Shown: positions 26,801 through 35,213 of the stretch, piece by piece
Position numbering within the stretch: the stretch's first letter is position 1
Layout of the letters: each line of letters opens with the position of its first letter
Source of the DNA: Agrococcus carbonis
GTDB taxonomy: Bacteria > Actinomycetota > Actinomycetes > Actinomycetales > Microbacteriaceae
NCBI RefSeq assembly: GCF_900104705.1
Contig: NZ_LT629734.1
Coordinates: 2,604,001 to 2,668,000 of the forward strand
Length of the DNA: 64,000 bases
Reading direction: 5' to 3'
Translations under genes and position numbers: made by a program
Notes under the pieces: generated by a model
Databases searched by the model: none
The model's input: only the letters and a program-made list of their open reading frames with translations
Told to the model about the DNA's origin: nothing

Positions 26801-27337
26801 AAGTACGCGACGCACCAGATCCAGGAGCTCGCCGAGACGGTCGAGGACGGCGACACCGTCACGCTCGCCGGCCTCATCACGAGCGTGCAGCACCGCGTCG
26901 CGCGGCAGTCGGGCAACCCCTACGGCATCATCGCGCTCGAGGACTTCGGCGGCGAGCTCGAGATGATGGTGCTCGGGAAGACCTACACCGAGTTCCGCGC
27001 GGCGCTCGTCGCCGATCAGGTCGCGGTCGTACGAGGCCGAATCCGCACGCGCGACGACAGCATCACGGTGCACGTCAACAGCATCGACACCCCCGACGTG
27101 CAGCCGATCGACGAGACGCGGCCGCTCGAGCTGCGCATCCCGGAGCGCCGTGCCTCGATGACGGCGATGCGCGAGCTGCGCGGGCTCCTCGAGCGCCACA
27201 AGGGCCCGACCGACGTGCGGATCGCGCTCCAGCGCCCCGAGGTCGAGCGGGTCTTCGCGCTGCCGCAGCAGGTGCGCATCTCGAGCGACCTCTTCGGCGA
27301 GATCAAGTCGCTCCTCGGCCCCGCATCCATCGCCTGA
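23828..27337 (+). CDS. dnaE: DNA polymerase III alpha subunit (DnaE1)
   Basis: 1169 residues, full length for DnaE1. The N-terminal PHP domain begins FAHLHVHTEYSMLDG with TDHGNVFG; the polymerase active site is in PDFDIDFDDRRRGEVI (about residue 415), then the finger/palm motifs GRGSGAGSMAAYAM and QEQVMAVAQ, the helix-hairpin-helix region, a beta-clamp binding pentapeptide QVDLF (residues 937-941) and a C-terminal OB fold. It is the main replicative polymerase, and the intact PHP histidines suggest it can also proofread. A TAGGAT -10 (23813-23818) leaves only a very short leader before the ATG. Confidence 0.98.
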   Translation: MADSFAHLHVHTEYSMLDGAARIKDLMGAVQQEGMPAVAMTDHGNVFGAYEFWKAARAQGVKPIIGTEAYITPGTHRSDKTRVKWGGQDANPGDDVSGGGAYTHMTLLAENNEGLANLFRLSSYASMEGFYFKPRMDRELLERYSKGLIATTGCPSGEVQTRLRLGQFDLALEAAASYRDLFGAENYFLELMDHGLEIERRVRDGLLDIGKRLGLPLLATNDLHYTHAEDAKSHEALLCVQSGSTMDDPNRFRLEGGGYYVKSAAEMRHLFRDMPEACDNTLLIAERCDVQFDESANYMPRYPVPEGHDEPSWFRHEVEVGLERRYPQGVPDAVRKQAEYEIGVITNMGFPGYFLVVADFINWAKDNGIRVGPGRGSGAGSMAAYAMRITDLDPLEHGLIFERFLNPDRVSMPDFDIDFDDRRRGEVIKYVTEKYGTERVAQIVTYGTIKQKQALKDASRVLGFPFGMGEKLTKAMPPAIMAKDIPLAGITDPSHERYKEAGDFRALIETDPEAKTVYETALGLENLKRQWGVHAAGVIMSSDPLIDIIPIMKREQDGAIITQFDYPACEALGLIKMDFLGLRNLTIVSDALENIRANRGETIDLETLPLDDRGAYELLQRGDTLGVFQLDGGPLRSLLRLMKPDSFEDISAVIALYRPGPMGADSHTNYALRKNGLQPITPIHPELEEPLSEILAESYGLIIYQEQVMAVAQKVAGYSLGQADILRRAMGKKKKEELDKQFEAFSGGMRERGYSEAAIKALWDILLPFSDYAFNKAHSAAYGVISYWTAYLKAHYPAEYMAALLTSVGDSKDKMAIYLSECRRMGITVLPPDVNESTLFFTAVGDDIRFGLGAVRNVGEGVVEGIIAAREREGAFTSFHDFLKKVPLGVANKRTVESLIKSGGFDTMGATRRGMLEIHEDAVDAAVSIKRNEANGQVDLFGDIFDDLDTVADRVPDRPEWGKQDKLAFEREMLGLYVSDHPLSGLELELAKYATHQIQELAETVEDGDTVTLAGLITSVQHRVARQSGNPYGIIALEDFGGELEMMVLGKTYTEFRAALVADQVAVVRGRIRTRDDSITVHVNSIDTPDVQPIDETRPLELRIPERRASMTAMRELRGLLERHKGPTDVRIALQRPEVERVFALPQQVRISSDLFGEIKSLLGPASIA

Positions 27338-27388
27338 CCCCCTGCGGCGCCGACCTGGTGTCCACCGCGCTGACAGGCAGCGCCGTCA

Positions 27389-27460
27389 TCACACCTGGGG
27401 CTCGGTGATGAACTGCGTGACCCACTCTCGGGCCTGCTCGAGCTCAGGAGAGGTCGGCAT
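27389..27460 (-). other. Tiny open frame behind the antitoxin gene, possible toxin remnant
   Basis: A 23-codon frame (begins MPTSPELEQAREW, ends ITEPQV) overlaps the 3' end of the antitoxin gene in another frame, where a toxin gene would normally start. It has amphipathic helix-like composition but is too short to assign. It may be chance or the remains of a lost toxin gene. No ribosome site is evident. Confidence 0.25.
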
Positions 27461-27671
27461 CGAGCCACTCGGAGGCCTCGCGGTCGTATTCGGCCAGGGC
27501 AACGGGCGGCGTCGCCGCGATCGCGGCCCGCAGAGCCTCGAAGCGTGCCTCGCGATCGGCGAGGTCGAGCAGTCGCTCGATCTGCGCGCCGAGGGATTCG
27601 CCGCGCCGAGCAGCGTGGACCTTGAGCCGGTCGCGCGTCGCGGCGGACAGCGTGATCGTCGCCAGGCTCAT
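27444..27671 (-). CDS. Orphan type II antitoxin-like protein (ribbon-helix-helix/MazE-VapB type)
   Basis: 75 residues. The N-terminal ATITLSAATRDRLKVHAARR fits a short beta strand plus helix DNA-binding fold. It is followed by SLGAQIERLLDLADREARFE, and the acidic C-terminus (VALAEYDREASEWLDADLS) resembles the toxin-binding tail of actinobacterial antitoxins. The ATG at 27671 was chosen because a CATACT -10 ends 6 nt before it and the reading frame upstream is not protein-like. No toxin gene follows: only 106 bp lie between its stop and the end of dnaE, which is convergent. Confidence 0.7.
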   Translation of the reverse strand: MSLATITLSAATRDRLKVHAARRGESLGAQIERLLDLADREARFEALRAAIAATPPVALAEYDREASEWLDADLS

Positions 27672-27683
27672 ACCTCGAGTATG
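27669..27683 (-). promoter_or_regulatory. Palindromic operator over the antitoxin start
   Basis: Arms CATAC and GTATG around a TCGAG centre, covering the -10 hexamer and the start codon of the antitoxin gene. This is the usual layout for antitoxin autorepression. Confidence 0.5.
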
Positions 27684-27709
27684 ACTACGCGCCCGGTGCA
27701 GCGGAAGCG

Positions 27710-28327
27710 TCATCCGAGCGCACCGTAGGGCTGATCGCGATCGGACCAGCCATATCGGTCGTCGCTGCACCACCCGCCCTCGTCGCGCCCGAACAGGCGA
27801 TCGAGCGCGTGCTGGCGAGCGGCGTCGACCTGACGTTCGACTTCGTCGCCGAGTCCCCTCGCGGCGAGCTCCTGCACGCAGCGCCCACGCAGGCCAGGCG
27901 AATGCGCATCGGGCGTCAGCGCGAGCGCGACCGCGATGCTGAGCAGCTCGTCGTCGTCGAGCGCACCGATGCCCGCCTCCTGCCGCTGCTGCTGCGCCTT
28001 TGCCTGCAGCTCCCAGGCCGACTGCTCGCGCTGCGCGAGTGCGGCAAGCCAGTCGTAGTCGCCGTCGCCATCGAGCTGCCGCAGCCGCGGCAGCGCGAGC
28101 TCGGCCGACAGGTGCCGCTCGTGCAGCGGCAGCAGACGGCGGATCTGCGTCGACGTCGTCGTCGGCGTTCGTCCGATCCGGCGGGCGATCTGCTCGATCG
28201 CGGCGCCGGCGCGGCACTGCTGCATGATCGCCGCGTAGTCCGTCTCGGTCCATGGCTTGCCGCTGCGGGGCGCGGGGTCGTGGCGGAACGCCTCGAGCAG
28301 CTCGTCATCGTCGGTGCGGTCGTCCAT
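27710..28327 (-). CDS. Unrecognised protein with a Myb/SANT-like helix-turn-helix
   Basis: 205 residues, not assigned to a family. An acidic N-terminus ([13 protein letters not shown]) is followed by [15 protein letters not shown] and [19 protein letters not shown] (about residues 25-65), which reads like a Myb/SANT or resolvase-type helix-turn-helix. Then come a helical Gln-rich stretch ([17 protein letters not shown]) and a region rich in Ala, Arg and Asp that ends with many aromatic residues ([12 protein letters not shown]). The ATG at 28327 precedes the acidic segment. It lies 38 bp upstream of the antitoxin gene on the same strand and could share its transcript. Probably DNA-binding. Confidence 0.6.
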   Translation of the reverse strand: MDDRTDDDELLEAFRHDPAPRSGKPWTETDYAAIMQQCRAGAAIEQIARRIGRTPTTTSTQIRRLLPLHERHLSAELALPRLRQLDGDGDYDWLAALAQREQSAWELQAKAQQQRQEAGIGALDDDELLSIAVALALTPDAHSPGLRGRCVQELAARGLGDEVERQVDAARQHALDRLFGRDEGGWCSDDRYGWSDRDQPYGALG

Positions 28328-28427
28328 GACGGCAGGATGCGGCAGCGATGCCGGCGCGCGCGCCCGCTCGCACCGTCGATGTGGAGAAGCGGTGTCCACG
28401 ACTGCGCGACGCTGCCGTCCCCTCGTC

Positions 28428-28559
28428 GGTCGAGGAGGCCGCGCGCCGCAGGCGTGCTGTGGTTCCCTCGTCGGTCGAGGCGGCCGCGCGCAGGCGCGCT
28501 GCCGTTCCCTCGTCGGTCGAGGAGGCGGCGCGCCGCAGGCGCGCTGCCGTCGCGAGACC
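28428..28559 (+). repeat. Three tandem GGTCGAGG-type palindromic repeats before hisD
   Basis: Copies start at 28428, 28473 and 28515 (period 42-45). Each begins GGTCGAGG, and inner stems are built on GCGCGCCGCAGGCG-like sequence. Only the third copy keeps the right end (GTCGCGAGACC, to 28559). Between and before them stands a repeated CCCTCGTC. They belong to the second subtype of the repeat family and fill the gap between the HTH gene and hisD. Confidence 0.8.
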
Positions 28560-28611
28560 GGCCCCGCCCCGGCGCGAGCCCAGCGGCGCCCCGGGATCTA
28601 CGATGGAGGAC

Positions 28612-29922
28612 GTGCTCCGACGAATCGACCTGACCGCGCTGCCCGCCGAGCAGGAGCTGCGCGCGCTGCTGCCCCGGCCGGCGGTCGACGTCGCTGCGAG
28701 CCTGCCGGCCGCGGCCGAGCTCATCGACGCGGTGCGCGAGCGCGGAGCCGACGCGCTCGCCGAGCAGGCCGAGCGGTTCGACGGCGTGCGCCCCGCGGCG
28801 ATCCGCGTCGAGGCGCAGGCCCTCGCGGATGCGCTCGACGCGCTCGACGCCGACGTGCGGTCGGCGCTCGAGACCGCCATCGAGCGCGTGCGCATCGGCT
28901 CGATCGCGCAGGTCCCGCCGTCGATGATCGCCCACATCGCCCCGGGCGCCGAGATCGAGCTGCGCTGGCAGCCCGTCGACCGCGTCGGCCTCTACGTGCC
29001 CGGCGGCAAGGCCGTCTACCCGTCGAGCGTCGTCATGAACGTCGTCGCCGCCCAGGCCGCGGGGGTCCGCTCGATCGCGGTCGCGAGCCCCGCGCAGGCC
29101 GAGCACGGCGGCGCGCCCCACCCGACGATCCTCGCGGCGTGCGCGCTCCTCGGCGTCGACGAGGTCTACGCGATGGGCGGGGCGGGCGCGATCGGCGCGC
29201 TTGCGCACGGCGTCCCCGCGATCGGCCTCGCGCCCGTCGACGTCGTGACGGGCCCCGGCAACGTGTTCGTCGCCGCGGCCAAGCGCGTCGTCGCCGGCAC
29301 CGTGCGCGTCGACGCCGAGGCCGGGCCGACCGAGATCCTCGTGATCGCCGACGACAGCGCCGACGCCGAGCTGGTCGCCGCCGACCTCGTGAGCCAGGCC
29401 GAGCACGACGAGCTCGCATCGGCCGTGCTCGTGACCGACTCGGCCGACCTCGCCGACCGCGTCGACGCATCCGTCGCCCGGCGCGCTGCGGCGACCGCCG
29501 CATCCGAGCGCGTCACGGCGTCGCTCACGGGGGAGCAGTCGGCGATCGTGCTCGTCGCCGACCTCGAGTCGGCCGCGCGCGTGAGCGATGCCTACGCGCC
29601 CGAGCACCTCGAGATCGTCACGCGCGACGACGAGTCGGTGCTCGCGCACGTGCGGCACGCGGGCGCGATCTTCGTCGGCTCGCAGACACCCGTGAGCCTC
29701 GGGGACTACGCGGCGGGCTCCAACCACGTGCTGCCCACCGGCGGCCAGGCGCGCCGGGTCTCGGGCCTCGGCGCCGCGACGTTTCTGCGGGCGCAGCAGG
29801 TCGTCCGCTACGACCACGAGGCGCTCGCCGCCGTGCGCGCCGAGGTCACGGCGCTCGCCGCCGCCGAGGGGCTGCCCGCCCACGGCGAGGCGATCGAGGC
29901 GCGCTTCGAGGAGGGCCGCTGA
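28612..29922 (+). CDS. hisD: Histidinol dehydrogenase
   Basis: 436 residues. Signatures: [35 protein letters not shown], the zinc-binding [11 protein letters not shown] (Gln and His ligands) and APEHLEIV with [10 protein letters not shown] at the C-terminus. It oxidises L-histidinol to L-histidine in two NAD steps. The GTG at 28612 was preferred because a -10 TACGAT (28599-28604) ends 7 nt before it and overlaps the alternative ATG at 28603. Other his genes are not in the window; hisD is coupled to nrdR by a TGATG overlap. Confidence 0.95.
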   Translation: MLRRIDLTALPAEQELRALLPRPAVDVAASLPAAAELIDAVRERGADALAEQAERFDGVRPAAIRVEAQALADALDALDADVRSALETAIERVRIGSIAQVPPSMIAHIAPGAEIELRWQPVDRVGLYVPGGKAVYPSSVVMNVVAAQAAGVRSIAVASPAQAEHGGAPHPTILAACALLGVDEVYAMGGAGAIGALAHGVPAIGLAPVDVVTGPGNVFVAAAKRVVAGTVRVDAEAGPTEILVIADDSADAELVAADLVSQAEHDELASAVLVTDSADLADRVDASVARRAAATAASERVTASLTGEQSAIVLVADLESAARVSDAYAPEHLEIVTRDDESVLAHVRHAGAIFVGSQTPVSLGDYAAGSNHVLPTGGQARRVSGLGAATFLRAQQVVRYDHEALAAVRAEVTALAAAEGLPAHGEAIEARFEEGR

Positions 29923-30392
29923 TGCACTGCCCGTTCTGCCGGAACGCCGACTCGCGCGTCGTCGACTCGCGCACGACCGACGACGGCACTTCGATCCGCC
30001 GCCGCCGGCAGTGCCCCGCGTGCGGCCGCCGCTTCACCACGACCGAGACCGCGAGCCTGTCGGTCGTGAAGCGCTCGGGCGTGCTCGAGCCCTTCCGCCG
30101 CGAGAAGGTCATCGAGGGCGTGCGGAAGGCCGTGCGCGGCCGCCCCGTGACGGACGCCGACCTCGCGGGCGTCGCGCAGTCGGTCGAGGAGACGATCCGC
30201 GCGACCGGTGCGAGCCAGATCGACGCGAACGAGATCGGGCTCGCGGTGCTGCCGCCGCTGCGCGAGCTCGACGAGGTCGCCTACCTGCGCTTCGCGAGCG
30301 TCTACAACAACTTCGACTCGCTCGATGACTTCGAGGCCACCATCCGCGCGCTCCGCGAGGAGCGCCGCGCGGCCGAGGAGCCGGGCGAGTGA
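29922..30392 (+). CDS. nrdR: Transcriptional repressor NrdR
   Basis: 156 residues. An N-terminal zinc ribbon ([17 protein letters not shown] to [12 protein letters not shown]), then an ATP-cone domain ([20 protein letters not shown] to about residue 140). NrdR senses ATP/dATP and represses ribonucleotide reductase operons. The ATG overlaps the hisD stop, and its own stop overlaps the GTG of pyrD, so hisD-nrdR-pyrD form one transcript. Confidence 0.97.
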   Translation: MHCPFCRNADSRVVDSRTTDDGTSIRRRRQCPACGRRFTTTETASLSVVKRSGVLEPFRREKVIEGVRKAVRGRPVTDADLAGVAQSVEETIRATGASQIDANEIGLAVLPPLRELDEVAYLRFASVYNNFDSLDDFEATIRALREERRAAEEPGE

Positions 30393-31414
30393 CCGCGTAC
30401 GACCTGCTCTTCCGCCACGGCTTCACGCACGTCGACCCCGAGACCGCGCACCACCTCGGCGCGAGCGCGATCCGGGCGATCGGCGCCGCCGCGCCGGGCG
30501 TGCGCACCGACCCGCGGCTCCGCACGCGCGCCCTCGGCCGCGAGTTCCCGACGCCGTTCGGCATCGCCGCCGGGTTCGACAAGGACGCGACGATGATCGC
30601 CGGGCTCGGCGCGCTCGGCTTCGGCCACGTCGAGGTCGGCACGATCACGGCGCACGCGCAGCCCGGCAACGAGCGCCCGCGCCTGTTCCGGCTCACCGAC
30701 GACCGCGCGCTCGTCAACCGCATGGGCTTCAACAACCGCGGCGCCGAGGCGGCAGCGGAGCGCATCGCCGCCGCGCGCGAGGCCCGCTCGCGCCCGGTGA
30801 TCGGCGTCAACATCGGCAAGAGCCGCATCGTCGACGCCGACGACGCAGCGGGGGTCGAGCAGGACTACCTGCGCTCGACGCGGCTGCTCGCGCCGGTCGC
30901 CGACTACCTCGCCGTCAACGTCTCGTCGCCCAACACGCCGGGGCTCCGCGGCCTGCAGGAGCAGTCGCGCCTCGAGCCGCTGCTCGCCGCGATCCGCGGG
31001 GCGGCGGGCGACGTGCCCGTGCTCGTCAAGATCGCGCCCGACCTCGACGACGAGCAGGTCGAGGGCATCGCCGCGCTCGCCGCGCGCGTCGGGCTCTCGG
31101 GCGTCATCGCCACCAACACGACCATCAGCCGCGAGGGGCTGCGCAGCACGGCGGATGCGGTGGCGCGCGCCGGTGCGGGCGGGCTGTCGGGCCCGCCGGT
31201 GCGGTCGCGCTCGCTCGCGGTGCTGCGGCTGCTGCGGGCGGCGCTGCCGGAGCCGCTCGAGGTCATCTCGGTCGGCGGCGTGGAGACGGCCGACGACGTG
31301 CGCGAGCGGCTCGCCGCGGGCGCAGCGCTCGTGCAGGGCTACACGGGCTTCATCTACCGCGGGCCCGGCTGGGCGCGCGAGCTGAACCGGGGGCTGCTCG
31401 CCCCGGTCTCGTAG
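30389..31414 (+). CDS. pyrD: Dihydroorotate dehydrogenase, quinone type (class 2)
   Basis: 341 residues. A short membrane-associating N-terminal part ([21 protein letters not shown]), the FMN barrel with [21 protein letters not shown], the class 2 catalytic serine in [21 protein letters not shown], and phosphate-binding VGGVETADD and [16 protein letters not shown]. It oxidises dihydroorotate with menaquinone in pyrimidine synthesis. The GTG overlaps nrdR by four bases. Palindromic repeats begin 8 bp behind its stop. Confidence 0.96.
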   Translation: MTAYDLLFRHGFTHVDPETAHHLGASAIRAIGAAAPGVRTDPRLRTRALGREFPTPFGIAAGFDKDATMIAGLGALGFGHVEVGTITAHAQPGNERPRLFRLTDDRALVNRMGFNNRGAEAAAERIAAAREARSRPVIGVNIGKSRIVDADDAAGVEQDYLRSTRLLAPVADYLAVNVSSPNTPGLRGLQEQSRLEPLLAAIRGAAGDVPVLVKIAPDLDDEQVEGIAALAARVGLSGVIATNTTISREGLRSTADAVARAGAGGLSGPPVRSRSLAVLRLLRAALPEPLEVISVGGVETADDVRERLAAGAALVQGYTGFIYRGPGWARELNRGLLAPVS

Positions 31415-31421
31415 CCCCGTC

Positions 31422-31708
31422 GGTCGAGGAGCGCGCGCCGGAGGCGCACGCGTCACGAGACCGCAGGGGCTGCGCGGTCGTCGTCTCGATACGCCCTTCG
31501 GGCTGCTCGACGAGCGGCGCTTCGGTGATCGAGTAGGGCCGCGGGCCCGTATCGAGATTCGCAGCGGTCGTCGTCTCGATACGCCCTTCGGGCTACTCGA
31601 CGAGCGAGGGGGCTGCAGGCGGTCGTCTCGATACGCCCTTCGGGCTACTCGACGAGCGAGGGAGCCGCAGGCGGTCGTCGTCTCGATACGCCCTTCGGGC
31701 TGCTCGAC
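31422..31708 (+). repeat. Mixed cluster of palindromic repeats, both subtypes, between pyrD and the DUF3043 gene
   Basis: Fills the 308-bp gap between two convergent genes. One GGTC...GACC copy (31422-31462) with inner stem GCGCC-GGA-GGCGC; four GTCTCGATACG copies (31483-31511, 31573-31601, 31625-31653, 31680-31708) with inner stem GCCC-TTC-GGGC; and one copy of opposite orientation (31527-31558) with inner stem GGGCC-GCG-GGCCC. No gene or promoter is visible here. The hairpins may stop transcription from both sides. Confidence 0.9.
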
Positions 31709-31722
31709 GAGCGAGGAGGGCT

Positions 31723-32283
31723 CTATTCGGGGTACTTGAAGAGCTTCGTCTGCGGCTTCGGCATGCGCATGAACGGCAGCTGCACCGACCGCATCGTCGC
31801 GTACCAGCCGTGGCCCTTCGCATCCTTCTCGCCGAACTTCGCGCGGATCGCGCGGCGCAGCTGCCACGCGAGCAGCACCGAGTCGAGCACGACGATCGCG
31901 ACGAAGCCCCACAGCACGAGGTTGGCGATCATGCGCCACTGCGGGTCGTTGATGAACGTGAGCACGAGCACGACGATCATCATCGGCATCGCGAGCGTGC
32001 CGATCGACAGTCGCGCGTCGACGAAGTCGCGCACGTACTTGCGCACCGGGCCCTTGTCGCGGGCCGGCAGGTACTTGTCCTCGCCGCGCTCGAAGCCGAG
32101 GCGCGCCTTCTCCCGCTCGGCGCGCATCTTCTGCTGCACCTGGCGCCGCGCCTCCTTGCGGTCCTCCGGCACGAGCGGGCGGCGGTTGCGGGCGACCTGC
32201 TCGGACTGCTTCGGCGTGCGCCGCGCCTCCGGCTGGGGCTCGGGCTGAGCCTTGTCGTCGGCAGAACGGCTGAACAGCGCCAC
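31723..32283 (-). CDS. DUF3043 membrane protein
   Basis: 186 residues. A long basic N-terminus (KEARRQVQQKMRAEREKARLG, then GEDKYLPARDKGPVRKYVRDFVDAR), which is the DUF3043 signature, two transmembrane helices (about residues 100-120 and 127-148), and a basic tail with GHGWYATMRSVQLPFMRMPKP. The function is unknown; the family is confined to actinobacteria. The GTG at 32283 follows GAAGGAC and starts the usual VALFSRS N-terminus. It is divergent from the M20 peptidase gene. Confidence 0.85.
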   Translation of the reverse strand: MALFSRSADDKAQPEPQPEARRTPKQSEQVARNRRPLVPEDRKEARRQVQQKMRAEREKARLGFERGEDKYLPARDKGPVRKYVRDFVDARLSIGTLAMPMMIVVLVLTFINDPQWRMIANLVLWGFVAIVVLDSVLLAWQLRRAIRAKFGEKDAKGHGWYATMRSVQLPFMRMPKPQTKLFKYPE

Positions 32284-32377
32284 GGGAGGTCCTTCTCGAT
32301 TCGGTGCGGGGATGCGTCCATCGTACCGCCGAGGGCGTGCGGCCGGGCGCGCTCGAGCGCCGCCTAGGATCGTGCGC

Positions 32378-33787
32378 ATGACCGATCTCTCCGCTGACTC
32401 CCGCGCGCTCTCCGAGCGCGACCAGGCCATCCTCGCCGCCGTCGACGCCGGCTTCGATCGCGCCCTCGACGACCTGCGCGCGCTCGTGCGCATCCCCTCG
32501 GTCGCGTGGGACGACTACGATCACGCGCACGTGCAGGCGAGCGCCGAGGCCGTCGCCGCCCTCGCGGAGGGCACCGGGGTGTTCGAGCGCGTGAGCATCG
32601 AGCGCGCGCCCATCGGCGACACCGACGAGCTCGGCCAGCCCGCGGTGCTCGCGGTGCGCCCCGCGAAGGCCGGCAGGCCGACCATCCTGCTCTACGCGCA
32701 CCACGACGTGCAGCCGTGGGGCGACGAGGCGCTGTGGCGCACGCCGCCGTTCGAGCCCACCGAGATCGACGGCCGCCTCTACGGCCGCGGCGCCTCCGAC
32801 GACAAGGCCGGCGTCATCACGCACATCGCCGCGATCCGCGCGCTCGCCGAGGTCGCCGATCCCGAGGTCGGCCTCGCCCTCTTCATCGAGGGGGAGGAGG
32901 AGCACGGCTCGCGCTCGTTCCAGCGCTTCCTCGCGCTCCACGCCGACGTGCTGAGCGCCGATGTCATCGTCGTCGCCGACAGCGACAACTGGTCGACCGA
33001 GATCCCCTCGCTCACCGTCGCGCTCCGCGGCAACGTCGCGTGCAACGTGCGGCTCACGACGCTCGAGCACGCGAGCCACTCCGGCATGTTCGGCGGCGCC
33101 GTGCCCGACGCGATGCTCGCGTTCTCGCGCCTCGCCGCGACCCTCTGGAACGCCGACGGCTCGGTCGCGGTCGAGGGCCTCACCGAGGCCGAGCTCGAGG
33201 TGCCCGAGCAGTCCGAGCAGCACGTGCGCGACGAGGCCGGCACGCTCGACGGCGTCGACCTCATCGGGTCCGGCCCCGTGCTCGCGCGCATGTGGGCGAA
33301 GCCCTCCATCACCATCACCGGCATCGACGCGCCGAGCGTCCGCGACGCATCCAACACGATCCTGCCGACCGTGCGCTTCCGCCTCTCGGCGAGGATCGCC
33401 CCGGGGCAGTCGGCCGCCGACGCGTTCGCGGCGCTCCAGCGCCACATCGCCGCGCACGCGCCCTTCGGCGCGCACGTCGAGTACGACGGCGTCGACCTCG
33501 GCGACCCGTTCCTCGTCGACACGACCGGCTGGGGCGCGACCGAGGCGAAGCGGGCGATGGCGGATGCGTGGGGTGCGGAGCCCGTCGAGGCCGGCATCGG
33601 CGGGTCCATCCCGTTCATCGCCGACCTCGTCGCCCAGTTCCCGCAGGCGCAGATCCTCGTGACCGGCGTCGAGGACCCCGCGACCATGGCGCACAGCCCC
33701 AACGAGTCGCAGCACCTCGGCGTGCTGCGGAAGGCGATCGCCGCGGAGGCGCTGCTGCTCTCGCGCGCCTCGGAGCGCCAGGAGTAG
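32378..33787 (+). CDS. M20-family dipeptidase/metallopeptidase
   Basis: 469 residues. Zinc ligands and catalytic residues: YAHHDVQPWG, GRGASDDKAGVI, the glutamates in FIEGEEEHGSRSF, and MAHSPNESQHLG at the C-terminus, with a lid (dimerisation) domain around ITGIDAPSVRDASNTILP. It likely hydrolyses dipeptides or related amides in the cytoplasm. The ATG at 32378 lies 7 nt behind a TAGGAT -10 (32365-32370), a leaderless layout. No signal peptide. Confidence 0.92.
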   Translation: MTDLSADSRALSERDQAILAAVDAGFDRALDDLRALVRIPSVAWDDYDHAHVQASAEAVAALAEGTGVFERVSIERAPIGDTDELGQPAVLAVRPAKAGRPTILLYAHHDVQPWGDEALWRTPPFEPTEIDGRLYGRGASDDKAGVITHIAAIRALAEVADPEVGLALFIEGEEEHGSRSFQRFLALHADVLSADVIVVADSDNWSTEIPSLTVALRGNVACNVRLTTLEHASHSGMFGGAVPDAMLAFSRLAATLWNADGSVAVEGLTEAELEVPEQSEQHVRDEAGTLDGVDLIGSGPVLARMWAKPSITITGIDAPSVRDASNTILPTVRFRLSARIAPGQSAADAFAALQRHIAAHAPFGAHVEYDGVDLGDPFLVDTTGWGATEAKRAMADAWGAEPVEAGIGGSIPFIADLVAQFPQAQILVTGVEDPATMAHSPNESQHLGVLRKAIAAEALLLSRASERQE

Positions 33788-33817
33788 CATGGAGGGAGCA
33801 TGCGAGAGGAGCTGCAG

Positions 33818-34159
33818 ATGACGGATGTCCTGACGCACGGCGTCACCCTCACCGACACGGCGGCCGACAAGGTGCGCCGCCTGCTCGACCAGGAGGGCCG
33901 CGACGACCTGCGCCTGCGCGTGGCCGTGCAGCCAGGCGGCTGCTCGGGCCTGATCTACCAGCTGTACTTCGACGAGCGCGTGCTCGACGGCGACGCGGTG
34001 CGCGACTTCGACGGCGTCGAGGTGATCGTCGACCGAATGAGCGTGCCCTACCTCGACGGCTCGACGATCGACTTCGAGGACACCATCCAGAAGCAGGGCT
34101 TCACGATGGACAACCCCAACGCCGAGGGCTCGTGCGCGTGCGGGGACTCGTTCCACTAG
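33818..34159 (+). CDS. erpA: Iron-sulfur cluster insertion/carrier protein (ErpA/HesB type)
   Basis: 113 residues. A-type carrier with its three conserved cysteines in PGGCSGLIYQLYF and SCACGDSFH. It passes Fe-S clusters to client proteins. The inner ATG at 33818 was chosen over 33800 because GAGAGGA lies 7 nt upstream and MTDVLTHGVTLTDTA resembles the family start; the longer form adds six residues. Placed directly before the cytochrome oxidase genes but separated from them by a terminator. Confidence 0.94.
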   Translation: MTDVLTHGVTLTDTAADKVRRLLDQEGRDDLRLRVAVQPGGCSGLIYQLYFDERVLDGDAVRDFDGVEVIVDRMSVPYLDGSTIDFEDTIQKQGFTMDNPNAEGSCACGDSFH

Positions 34160-34180
34160 CCGCGCGAGCCATGGCGCAAG

Positions 34181-34218
34181 ACGACACGCCGTCGATCCTC
34201 GGATCGGCGGCGTGCAGT
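34181..34218 (+). terminator. Hairpin terminator between erpA and ctaC
   Basis: Stem ACGCCGTCGATC (34186-34197) with GATCGGCGGCGT (34202-34213), loop CTCG, one wobble, extended by ACGAC/GTCGT on the outside. It starts about 20 bp behind the erpA stop. Confidence 0.75.
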
Positions 34219-34314
34219 CGTTCACGGGCAGTTCTGTGGAGCGTCGCAGGAGCCTGAGCCTCGCCTGTGGGTACTAGGATCGATGGGGACGTTCACAAGA
34301 GTCGGAGGAAGACA

Positions 34315-35208
34315 TTGCGCAATCGTCGATCTCGCTGGATCGCGGCCCCGGTCGCGGTGGTGGTCGCGCTGGTGCTCGCTGGATGCACCCAGACGCAGCT
34401 GCAGGGATGGATGCCGTCGACGTCCGGTCTGACGAACCACGTCGACCGGATCATGGGCCTGTGGACGACCTCGTGGATCGTGCTGATGGCCGTGGGTCTC
34501 ATCACGTGGGGCCTCATGATCTGGGCCGCCGTCGCGTACCGTCGCCGCAAGGGCCAGACGGGCCTGCCGGTGCAGCTGCGGTACCACATGCCGATGGAGA
34601 TCTTCTTCACGATCGTGCCCGTCATCCTGGTCGCCGGCTTCTTCGCGTTCACCGCGCGTGACCAGGCCATCATCGAGGAGCCCATCGAGGATCCCGACGC
34701 CTCGATCACCGTCTACGGCAAGCGCTGGGCGTGGGACTTCGTCTACGAGCGCGAGGGCCAGGACCCGGTCTACTACCAGGGCCTCCAGGCGATGAACGAC
34801 CCCGAGACGAACCTGATCGACCCGGACTCGCTGCCGACGCTCTACCTGCCGACCGACTCGTCGATCGAGATCACGCTCGAGGCGCGCGACGTGGCGCACT
34901 CGTTCTGGGTCGTGGAGTTCCTCTACAAGAAGGACATGCTCCCCGGCGTCACCAACCACATGTACTTCGAGACGGGCTCGGAGGAGGGCGTCTTCCGCGG
35001 CAAGTGCGCGGAGCTGTGCGGCGAGTACCACTCGCTCATGCTCTTCAACGTCGAGCTGGTCAGCCCCGAGGAGTACGACGCGTACCTCGAGAGCCTCGAG
35101 GCCGAGGGCAACGTCGGCGCGATCGACGAGTCGATCAACCCCTTCTCGGGCGATGGCAGCATCGACCCCGAGCGCGACGAGAACGTCGACACGACGGAAG
35201 GCGAGTAG
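34315..35208 (+). CDS. ctaC: Cytochrome c oxidase subunit II
   Basis: 297 residues. A lipoprotein signal with lipobox LAGC (Cys 24), two transmembrane helices (about 60-82 and 100-120), and a periplasmic cupredoxin domain with the CuA site: HSFWVVEF, then [14 protein letters not shown] (two Cys, His, Met). It accepts electrons from cytochrome c. The TTG start was chosen because GGAGGAAG lies 6 nt before it and it places the basic stretch and lipobox correctly; a GTG at 34267 would add 16 residues ahead of the signal. A TAGGAT -10 lies at 34275-34280. Confidence 0.95.
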   Translation: MRNRRSRWIAAPVAVVVALVLAGCTQTQLQGWMPSTSGLTNHVDRIMGLWTTSWIVLMAVGLITWGLMIWAAVAYRRRKGQTGLPVQLRYHMPMEIFFTIVPVILVAGFFAFTARDQAIIEEPIEDPDASITVYGKRWAWDFVYEREGQDPVYYQGLQAMNDPETNLIDPDSLPTLYLPTDSSIEITLEARDVAHSFWVVEFLYKKDMLPGVTNHMYFETGSEEGVFRGKCAELCGEYHSLMLFNVELVSPEEYDAYLESLEAEGNVGAIDESINPFSGDGSIDPERDENVDTTEGE

Positions 35209-35213
35209 GACCG

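Noticed and set aside
22091..27199. A 5-kb open frame on the minus strand across lspA, the pseudouridine synthase gene and dnaE
   Set aside because: It is antisense to clear genes, and its predicted protein has the Arg/Gly/His-rich composition of GC-rich shadow frames with no domain.
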